The translations under genes were made by a program, and so were the position numbers. From a bacterium (GTDB lineage: Bacteria > JALSQH01), in assembly GCA_026985515.1 (NCBI GenBank), contig JALSQH010000125.1:1-12167 (forward strand): a DNA stretch of 12,167 nt, given 5' to 3'. Below, one piece after another: positions 1 to 7,000 of this stretch; the stretch's first letter is position 1, and each line of letters starts with the position of its first letter. The notes under the pieces are model-generated. The model did not search any database. It had not been told where the DNA came from and saw only the letters and a program-made list of their open reading frames with translations.

Positions 1-1376
1 CTTTCCAGAAATGCAAGTTTTGACCTTGTTTCAGTAATTTCTTTTTCCATTTTTTCAAGATCACTCTTGATATTTTCAATATTCCTCTGGAGCGATTGAA
101 TTTCTATCTCAATTTCTTTAATGTTTTCTTCAAGCTCCCTCCTTTCCGGAAAAGCTTCCTCAACCGGTAGATTTATCCTGTTCTCTATTCTTTTCTTCAA
201 TTCCGAGAGTTTTGCTTCCTGTTTTGTGAAGGTAAAAAGATTGAAACCACCATAAAGCATGAGACCCAGCATTATCAGAAAAATCACTATATTCAGAACA
301 ATCGAGAAGGTGGATGTGGTAGTTACAACTGTGAGTATTCCTGAGGCAACCGATCCAGCTGCACCAGTAAAGAAAAGTAGTTTCATTAGCTTTTCTTCTG
401 CTCTATTACCTGATAACTCCTCACTCTCATTCACATACTGTTTGAGGTCTTCATCTATCTGTTCAAATTTTCTGAACTCTTTCTGAAGCCTCTTCTTCTC
501 ATTTTCCAGTTCATTGACTCTGGTTTCATATTCGTTAAGCTGTAATTTTCTATCCTCAAAATCCTCTGTAATTTTTTTCAGTCGTTCCTTTATGGTAAGG
601 ATCTGTTCCTCCAGTGAGGATAGCTTCTTCCCATTGTTTTCGGTAAATTTTTCAAGATCTTCCAGTCTTTTTTCCATCTCTTTTAATTCTCTGAGCAGTT
701 TACGGATCTGTAAAAGATTGTTCTTTTTTCTGGCAAGTGTTAACCTTTCCTCTTCCCTTTTCAGCTCTTCGACTCTTTTTCTCAATAAAAGTAGCTGTTT
801 GCTCCTTTGAAAGGTTTCCCAGCTTTTTTTATCCATAAGTATGGTATTGATCTCGTTTATAAGTTCTTTGCTCTTCGTTATCCTGTCCTTGAGCCTGTAA
901 TCCTTCGTATTTACATATTGTCCTGTTGGGGTCAGACCTGCAAGATTTCTTATTTGCTCTTCTTTTTTTTCAATCTCTGATAAATGGAGATTTGAGAGTC
1001 TCTGAGAAAGGTCTGGATAATATCTGTCGTCAATATTGAGGTCGCTGTTTCTTATGATAAAGATGTTTATAAAATCCTCCGGTGTTAACTCTGAAAATTC
1101 CTTCTGGTTCGTAAGAACTTTCCGACTGGTGATGGTCAGCTTTCTACCATTGTGTTGCAGGATAATCCTTCCCTGAGGTTGTTCATCAACTCTGTTGAAT
1201 TCACTGTTATGTTTGATCAGATTCTTAGAAGGAACGAGAAATTTTACGATGCCTTCCAGCAAAAGGGTTTTCCCGGCTTCGTTGGGACCGTAAATTAGAT
1301 TGAAACCATCATACAAAGTGTGATTAATATTTGAAAGGGGACCATAGTTAGTAATTTCAATTCTTTTGAGTTTCAT
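1..1376 (-). CDS. SMC/SbcC-like AAA ATPase with transmembrane hairpin (3' end outside window)
   Basis: A partial gene: the reading frame opens at ATG 1376..1374 and continues without a stop for 458 codons to the window edge. Residues 1-150 form the N-terminal half of an ABC/SMC-type head. The first strand (MKLKRIEITNYGPL) is followed by a Walker A motif GPNEAGKT at residues 30-37. Residues about 160-325 are a long Lys/Glu/Leu-rich coiled coil. Residues about 333-380 are strikingly hydrophobic and glycine-rich and read as two membrane helices joined by a short turn near residue 355. A second coiled coil begins near 385. Walker B and signature motifs would lie beyond the window. No cysteine is visible, so no Rad50 zinc hook (CxxC) is seen. 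The start overlaps the stop of the upstream nuclease gene by 4 nt (ATGA), implying translational coupling and a nuclease-ATPase complex. Known relatives are SbcC/Rad50 and, from memory, the Bacillus YhaN type, which is also paired with a nuclease (YhaO). Confidence 0.88.
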   Translation of the reverse strand, partial: MKLKRIEITNYGPLSNINHTLYDGFNLIYGPNEAGKTLLLEGIVKFLVPSKNLIKHNSEFNRVDEQPQGRIILQHNGRKLTITSRKVLTNQKEFSELTPEDFINIFIIRNSDLNIDDRYYPDLSQRLSNLHLSEIEKKEEQIRNLAGLTPTGQYVNTKDYRLKDRITKSKELINEINTILMDKKSWETFQRSKQLLLLRKRVEELKREEERLTLARKKNNLLQIRKLLRELKEMEKRLEDLEKFTENNGKKLSSLEEQILTIKERLKKITEDFEDRKLQLNEYETRVNELENEKKRLQKEFRKFEQIDEDLKQYVNESEELSGNRAEEKLMKLLFFTGAAGSVASGILTVVTTTSTFSIVLNIVIFLIMLGLMLYGGFNLFTFTKQEAKLSELKKRIENRINLPVEEAFPERRELEENIKEIEIEIQSLQRNIENIKSDLEKMEKEITETRSKLAFLE

Positions 1377-2425
1377 TCTTCTGTTACACCGGTTACCGCT
1401 TTGAGGTAAAATTCTGTAAGTTCCTTTGAGTCCTTTCTGTACTCATTATTAATAATCTCAATTACCTTCTGGACAATGGGATCTTCCAAAACATGGGAGA
1501 GATCCCGGACCAGAAATAAAAACTCTGTAATTTGTTCTTCATAGGGTTGGATTAATTTTTTTATTTCATTTTCCAGAGCTTCTGGTGAATATTCCGAATT
1601 TGTAAAACCAGTTACCTTGAGAATAATTTTGGTATTGCTATCAGGATTGAGAGTAGAAAGTTTTTTGAGAACACTCTCTGGATTTTTATCTATTTCAAAT
1701 TTTATTTCTATTTCTTCAAAATGGAAGGTATCCAGTGGTATGGTTGTCACCTCTTCATCTGTAAGGAGAATTGCAGATCTTTTTCCAGTTTCTTTGCGAG
1801 TGATTGAAACAGGTGAACCGGGATAAATGAAAAACCTGTTTTCTGATCCTGGAATTGCCTTAATGTGAGTTTTGGTGTGAAAATGCCCTGCAAGAACATG
1901 GGAAAAGGGGAGCTCTTTGAAGTAATCAAGATAAACTGGAAAGTATCTTTCATCCCCTTCTGTACCTCTATCTTCAAAGTCACCAGATATATCCAGAAGG
2001 TCGCAATGAATCATGAGAAGATTTTTATGGTGTGGATCAATATCACGTGAAATTTTCAGCAGCTCAGTAACGTGGTCAACTTCTGAAGAGTAGGGTAGTC
2101 CTTTTACCACAAAGTCCTTTACCCTGTATTTTTCTTCAGGAGAGGTTATGATCTTTACATTTTTACCAAGATAGATTCCGCTCCTGTAGGCTTTTTCATC
2201 ATGGTTGCCAGGTATAAGAAACACTGGAAAATTAATTTCACTGAATATTTTTCTAATTTCAGGTTCGAGATTCACAACATCATTTTCGTTATCAAGAAAA
2301 TCTCCCGCGATTGTGAGTGCATCAACATCATATTTTCTGGCTGTTGAGACAAGGGCTTTAAGAGCTTCGACCCGTTCAGTATGACCTGAAGCAAGATGAA
2401 TATCAGATGTGTGCAGTATTTTCAC
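1373..2425 (-). CDS. Mre11/SbcD-like metallophosphoesterase (DNA repair exonuclease)
   Basis: This 350-residue protein has the full set of calcineurin-like phosphoesterase motifs that bind two metal ions: D8 and H10 in TSDIH, D42 in GDFLD, N74-H75-D76 in GNHDE, H140 in MIHCD, and H181/H183 in AGHFH. The segment YPGSPVSITRKE (201-212) is the usual strand that closes the SbcD/Mre11 nuclease domain. Residues about 235-350 form a smaller charged C-terminal part that would serve as cap and ATPase-binding region. The order nuclease then SMC-like ATPase matches sbcD-sbcC and yhaO-yhaN, so a role in DNA end processing or repair is likely; the physiological substrate is unknown. The start is GTG: the conserved MKILHTSDIH begins exactly here and no alternative start is credible. 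No Shine-Dalgarno sequence precedes it, and a -10 box ends 7 nt upstream, which points to a leaderless message. Confidence 0.92.
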   Translation of the reverse strand: MKILHTSDIHLASGHTERVEALKALVSTARKYDVDALTIAGDFLDNENDVVNLEPEIRKIFSEINFPVFLIPGNHDEKAYRSGIYLGKNVKIITSPEEKYRVKDFVVKGLPYSSEVDHVTELLKISRDIDPHHKNLLMIHCDLLDISGDFEDRGTEGDERYFPVYLDYFKELPFSHVLAGHFHTKTHIKAIPGSENRFFIYPGSPVSITRKETGKRSAILLTDEEVTTIPLDTFHFEEIEIKFEIDKNPESVLKKLSTLNPDSNTKIILKVTGFTNSEYSPEALENEIKKLIQPYEEQITEFLFLVRDLSHVLEDPIVQKVIEIINNEYRKDSKELTEFYLKAVTGVTEE

Positions 2426-2432
2426 ACTATTT

Positions 2433-2460
2433 ATTATATTGCAATTTTTAACTTCTGCAA
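2433..2460 (-). promoter_or_regulatory. Promoter of the nuclease-ATPase operon, predicted leaderless
   Basis: Read on the minus strand there is a perfect TATAAT at 2438..2433 and a weak -35, TTGCAG, at 2460..2455, separated by 16 bp. The -10 box ends 7 nt before the GTG start codon at 2425, so transcription should begin at or within a base or two of the start codon. The -10 is good but the -35 matches only three of six consensus bases, which would fit a promoter needing an activator. Confidence 0.55.
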
Positions 2461-2502
2461 TGACTTAATGTCAGAGAAAGGAAAATGTGTGACAGATTGT
2501 CA
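2461..2502. promoter_or_regulatory. Twin palindromic operator candidates TGAC-N5-GTCA
   Basis: Two copies of the same interrupted palindrome, TGAC-N5-GTCA, occupy 2461-2473 and 2490-2502 with start-to-start spacing of 29 bp. The second can be extended to TGACA-N3-TGTCA. The first abuts the predicted -35 of the nuclease operon. If transcription starts at 2425, the palindrome centres fall at about -42 and -71, positions typical of activator sites. The protein that binds is not identifiable. The sites could equally serve the divergent plus-strand gene at 2604. Confidence 0.5.
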
Positions 2503-2537
2503 AAGTTGTGTAAAGAAAATCAATTTTAATTTCAGTA

Positions 2538-2546
2538 TGTTATGCT
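2538..2546 (+). promoter_or_regulatory. Possible extended -10 promoter for the 2604 gene
   Basis: TGT followed by TATGCT looks like an extended -10 element (TGn plus four of six consensus bases). No good -35 stands 16-18 bp upstream. It would give an mRNA leader of about 50 nt containing the strong ribosome binding site AGGAGG at 2592-2597. This is a weak call, made mainly because the gene needs a promoter in this 178-bp divergent gap. Confidence 0.3.
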
Positions 2547-2603
2547 CATAAAAGGTTTTTAAGCTGGTATAAGACTTGAAGGAGAGGAAGCAGGAGGTGG
2601 ATT

Positions 2604-3302
2604 ATGAAGAGAAAAATTGCAGTTCTGGTCATTGCCTTCTCTTTGCCTGTTCTCCTTTTCGGATATTATCATATGAAAGTTGAGGGAACTATTACAAGAA
2701 TCTACAAGCAGAAAAGAACGAGGGGAAAAATCTTCTGGCTGGCCGCTATTGAAAATGAGGGGAGGGTTTATATTTTAAAACTTCTGCCAGTGGATATCTG
2801 TACCCGGCCCGCTTTTAAAGTAGGTGACCGGGTTGTTGCAGAAGGAGTTGTACCACGCATTTTTCTCTCACAGAGGGTTCCTTTGATTCTTGTGTACAGA
2901 ATATTTATCAAAACTACTGGTGAGGAATTTGTACTTCGAAACAGATATGGCAGGATTAACTGGGTTCCAGCCAGGATGGTGGAGTTTTATGGTAGAGTGA
3001 AAAAAATTATTCTTGAAAGAGGAAGTTTTTCAGTGGATGTTAAGTGGGTTACTCTTTTGGTGCAGAAAAAAGGTGACAGAGCAATGGTGAGGGTAAGACT
3101 CTGTCCCTATTTCACATGTTCAGATCCCGGGGTTAAAGAGGGTGACCTCGTGAAAGTAAGGGGATATTTCCCCCCATATCCTGAAGGACAGGAAAAACCA
3201 CCAGTGATGGCCTGCACTGTGGAGGATAAAACAAGCAGGAAAATTCTCAAAGTGAGAGATTGTAAGACGAGAAGGCCTTTCTGGTTGAGGGAAATGAGAT
3301 AG
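2604..3302 (+). CDS. Unknown exported protein with two OB-like repeats
   Basis: I do not recognise a named family for this 232-residue protein. It starts with a signal-peptide-like segment (MKRK, then hydrophobic residues 5-20, no lipobox Cys), so it is probably exported and may stay anchored by this helix. The rest appears to be a tandem duplication. Residues about 24-105 and 125-205 each read as beta-rich units that share the pattern C-x2-P-x2-K-x-G-D-x-V-x3-G-x2-P, at residues 66-84 and 172-190. The strand-rich layout with a KxGDxVxxxG turn is typical of small OB-fold domains, which bind nucleic acid, oligosaccharide or protein; the ligand here is unknown. Further Cys residues (167, 204, 220) in the second unit may form disulfides. 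ATG 2604 is preceded by AGGAGG with 6 nt spacing. It is followed after 66 nt by another exported protein in the same direction. Confidence 0.75.
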   Translation: MKRKIAVLVIAFSLPVLLFGYYHMKVEGTITRIYKQKRTRGKIFWLAAIENEGRVYILKLLPVDICTRPAFKVGDRVVAEGVVPRIFLSQRVPLILVYRIFIKTTGEEFVLRNRYGRINWVPARMVEFYGRVKKIILERGSFSVDVKWVTLLVQKKGDRAMVRVRLCPYFTCSDPGVKEGDLVKVRGYFPPYPEGQEKPPVMACTVEDKTSRKILKVRDCKTRRPFWLREMR

Positions 3303-3331
3303 TTTGCTTTTTTTCAATTTTTTGATAATAT

Positions 3332-3337
3332 TATAAC
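3332..3337 (+). promoter_or_regulatory. Possible -10 box upstream of the 3369 gene
   Basis: TATAAC lies in an AT-rich 66-bp gap after a T-rich tract (3308-3316) that could serve as a degenerate -35. It would start an mRNA near 3344, just ahead of the ribosome binding site GGGAGG at 3355-3360. The gene may instead be read through from the 2604 gene, since no terminator hairpin is visible between them. Confidence 0.25.
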
Positions 3338-3368
3338 AATCTTAAATTCTGAATGGGAGGAAAACCAC

Positions 3369-4070
3369 ATGGTGAGAAAAAGTAAAGCTCTCATTGGTTC
3401 TTTGCTGATTTTGTCCCTGCTTTTTACTCCTGCTTTGTTTGGAAAGAAGAAAAAGAGTTTTGCAGACAGGCATGAACTTTCAAAGGTCAGAAAAATTGCA
3501 GTTATTCCCTTTTGTCCGGTAAAAAAGAAAATGAAATCAAAGAAGTACAGGCAACTTGCCCGGGCTGCATCTTTTTTTACCAATCATTATCTTGACAGGG
3601 AGGTATTTGATTCAGATATTGATGTGAAGGTGTTGAGTTACAGAAAGTTGAGGAAGAGATTAAAGAAATTGGGGTATAAATATAAATGTAGAAAGATTTA
3701 CGATTATAAGAGACTGGCTGAAAGACTTGGGGTTGACACCATTGTTACGGGAAAGCTTCTTAAAGCGGTGGCGAGAAATGAATCTGGTGCAGAGGATGCC
3801 ATACTCTCTCCTTTAGATGCGTTGACCGAGCAGACTGTCAAGGTAAAGATAAGATTCTATGTTTACAGAAAGGGTAAGTTAATCGCAAAAAAGCAGGTAA
3901 CAACTATTATGGAAGGAGATATAATTTCCAATGCACTTGCAGGTGGGATTGTGGCAGATGCCTTTGATATACTCAGAATAAGGGAAAAGTATAAGAAGTA
4001 CCTCCCGCCTCTTGCAAAAGCAGCTTCACGTTTTGCCAGATGGCTTGTGGATAAGTTCCCTGAAGATTAA
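3369..4070 (+). CDS. Exported lysine-rich protein, LpoB/CsgG/DUF799-like fold candidate
   Basis: This 233-residue protein begins with a clear signal peptide (residues 1-25: basic start, hydrophobic 7-24 ending PALFG) and no lipobox Cys, so it should be secreted or periplasmic rather than a lipoprotein. The mature part is very basic. The opening strand RKIAVIPF (41-48), the later YDYKRLAERLGVDTIVTGKL (111-130) and the following beta-strand KVKIRFYVYRKGKLIAKK (158-175) follow the order of the LpoB/CsgG N-terminal/DUF799 superfamily, whose members are envelope proteins reading V-A-V-L-P-F, then L-G-A-D-x-V-V-x-G. Residues 184-233 add an amphipathic helical tail. The family match is by eye only and no function is assigned. 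ATG 3369 has GGGAGG eight nt upstream. The stop codon overlaps the stop of the convergent activase gene (4067-4070). Confidence 0.72.
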   Translation: MVRKSKALIGSLLILSLLFTPALFGKKKKSFADRHELSKVRKIAVIPFCPVKKKMKSKKYRQLARAASFFTNHYLDREVFDSDIDVKVLSYRKLRKRLKKLGYKYKCRKIYDYKRLAERLGVDTIVTGKLLKAVARNESGAEDAILSPLDALTEQTVKVKIRFYVYRKGKLIAKKQVTTIMEGDIISNALAGGIVADAFDILRIREKYKKYLPPLAKAASRFARWLVDKFPED

Positions 4071-7000
4071 GTTTGAATGGCAGAGCGGTTCTCCGCTCTC
4101 CACCTTTTTACCCTGTATACGAAGGCTTCAACCCTGTTCTTTACGTGTGTATCTTCCTGGTCTTCAAAGACTAAATTCATGATAGGTATGTTTCCATTTT
4201 CTTCCGATATTCTCTTAATGACCGCACTGGTAGCAGTTCCGACCATACAGTTGAGACAGAATGCGTTTATGATGCCGTCTGCTCCTTTGAAAATGAAATC
4301 ATATATTTCACCCACATTCAATCGGGTTAAGATGTCAACCTGACCTGTAAGAATGTGATCCGTGTATCTTAGCATTTCCTTCCCGCTTAAGTTGCCGTAA
4401 TTTCTTATTCTGCTTTTAAACATCCTTATAATTCTTTTCTGGTCAAGGTCCTGCAGGAGAGTTCTGACAAAGTTCAGCCCTGCATCAAAAATTTTTCTAT
4501 CTCTCCAGTAGTACAGCGTTGCAATTTCTGTGCCCTGATCTGTAACATCAATTATGGTTGGTGCTGGCCACACTTCGACCCCCAGGTCGTTCAGGATATT
4601 AAAGAGATTCTTATTGCCGACAGGATTGATTCTGGTGTATTCATCTCCAACAAGGGCGATAACAGGTTTGCTCCATCTGTTTTCAACTGGAATTCTGTCA
4701 AAGGCATCTATTATGTGATTCAGGGTGGAAATAATTTCCCCTTTTCTTAGACCTTCTCTCATAATTTCCAGTGAGGTTTCAAATACATAGTCTGTTAAAC
4801 CTTTTACTGTTTCGTACGGCCTTGTCTCTGCCCATAGCCTCAGAAGATAGTCTATCGCTATGAGTCCACCGTGAAGAATGAGAAGATCCTGAACATCCAG
4901 TATCTTTGTAAGATCATCTCTGGTGGTGGTTCCCATTACCAGAATATCCTTTCTTCCAAGTTCTTCAGCAACTTTCTGAACAAAGGGAACATACTGGGTT
5001 ATGAGGCACTGACTTGTAACTGTGGGAAAAATATACACGGAGTTTTCTGACATTTCACCTTTTTTGATTAGTTTGACAAGATCCCCCAGAATGAGATAAA
5101 ATGGGTGGCATTGTCGTCCTCCGCTGTGAATTTTGCCAAGTTCTTCAGACTCTGCATCAGGTAGTGGTAAAACTTCAGTGTCATATCCAGCATGTTCAAA
5201 GGCTCCTGCAAAGGCGTAGGCATGAGGTGAAAAGTAGGGTATGTAAAATTTAGTGTATTTTCTTTCCGCTGATGGAAGGAGTGCAGGGGTTTCCCTGAAT
5301 TTTATTTTTCGCTTTTCCAGGAACTGATCCACAGCGTAACTGAAGGCTTCTATTCTCGTTTCAATACCAGCATCACCTCTGTGTTCATCAATTTCAAGTA
5401 TCAGAAGCGGCTTATCTCGATAAAGATCTTTGATAAACTCAAGGACAAAGGAGTCCGGTCCACATCCAAAGTTGGTTACTACAACCAGGAAGATGTTGTT
5501 TTTATTCTTTGCCCAGATTGCCCCTTTGAGCATCCTTCTTGAAAACTGCCATGTAACTGAAGAGTATTTTTCAGGAAGGAGTATCTCTTCAATTTCCTTT
5601 AACTGCTGTACAAGAACCACAGAAAATCCTCTGGATGCCAGTTTGCTCGTCAGTGACAGGTTGAGGAATTTGTCCCATGTGTTGTAAGGCTTCCCAAGAA
5701 TCAGAGCAACTTTTTCACTCTTTTCAATTTCATCCAGGTCGACACTTACTATTTGTTTGAATACACTGAAAGATTCTTCGGCTTTCTGAAGAGCATTTTC
5801 AACTGTTTCCTGCTTGAGATTAAAGGCCTGTGATATTTCTTCGATAAGCTTTTTACGTTTTGAACCTTCTGTGTATGGCATCAGTGGAAAAGCAAGGATA
5901 TCAACTTCATCTTTAAAGGAAGCTTTGATCATATTTGAAATGTTCTGAACATTGGGACACATCAGACCATCTGTACCTTCATAGGCGTTGCCAATGAAAA
6001 TTTTTGAAATCCCTTTACTTACGAGAGCTTTTACCTCTCCGAACATGATTTTCACAGGAAGACAGGTTTCCGCTGGAAGATATGGAAGTCCACCATACAG
6101 TTTCTTCTGATTGGGATTTCCAGAGGTTACAACTTTTATGTTAAGTTGATTGAAAAATTCCAGGTAGAATGGATAGTATTCTCTGTACAGGAGGGCTGAT
6201 GGTATCCCGATAACATCCCCGCTTTTGACAGTGCTTTTAAATGATTCATAAAACTTTTCGAGTCGCTCAGAGTAATCAGTGCCTCTTCTTACTCTTCCTC
6301 CTCTCTCCGAATACATTCCACATAGGTCACCAATATAGTATTTTTCACCTCCAAACCTGTAGACTCTAACTTCACAGAAATTTTCACAAACTTTACACTC
6401 AAAGGTGGTGAAATCTTTTTCAAGAGGAATGTCAAATCCCCTGAACCCCGTTACTTTTACCCTTTTTTCCTTTAAAATAGCAGTTACTCCCAGAGCCCCT
6501 GATAATCCCGGTTCAGGGTGTACGAGAATAGTTGCTCCAGGGAATTTTTCTTTAAATGCGTTTACGACAGCCCTGTTTTTTGCAACTCCACCCTGAAAAA
6601 CTATTTTTTTCCCCACCTTGGTCAGATCTGCCACAGTCTCCACATAGTTGTTGACAATGGCGGAGGCAAGCCCTTTAACAATGTCTTCCAGAGGGTATCC
6701 ATTGTTGGCATAATGAACCAGGTCACTTTCCATAAAGACTGTACAGCGGGAGGACATTTTTAGAGGATTCCTGGATTTCTCTGCCTGCTGTGCAAATTCT
6801 TTTTTTATGTCGATGCCCAGCCTGTAAGCCTGTTCCTGGAGAAAGGAACCTGTTCCCGCTGCACATGCTCTGTTCATAAAGAAATCTTTTACATCTCCAT
6901 TCTCAACAGAGATAAACTTTGAATCCTGACCTCCTATCTCAAAAATGGTGTCAACATCTGGAAAGAAGTGAGCAGCTCCCTTTGTCTGAGCAGTTATTTC

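Noticed and set aside
259-810. Plus-strand open frames of 75 and 98 codons over the ATPase gene
   Set aside because: Serine/phenylalanine-rich translations are what the reverse of a Lys/Glu-rich coiled coil gives; the minus-strand ATPase frame is uninterrupted here.
1-1376. Canonical Rad50/SbcC with zinc hook
   Set aside because: No CxxC or any Cys is visible in 458 residues, and a hydrophobic hairpin occupies the arm instead; only the general SMC-like class is supported.
3268-3316. Terminator after the 2604 gene (AAGGCCTT palindrome and T run)
   Set aside because: The palindrome is short, lies inside the coding region well before the T run, and no stem stands directly before the T tract.
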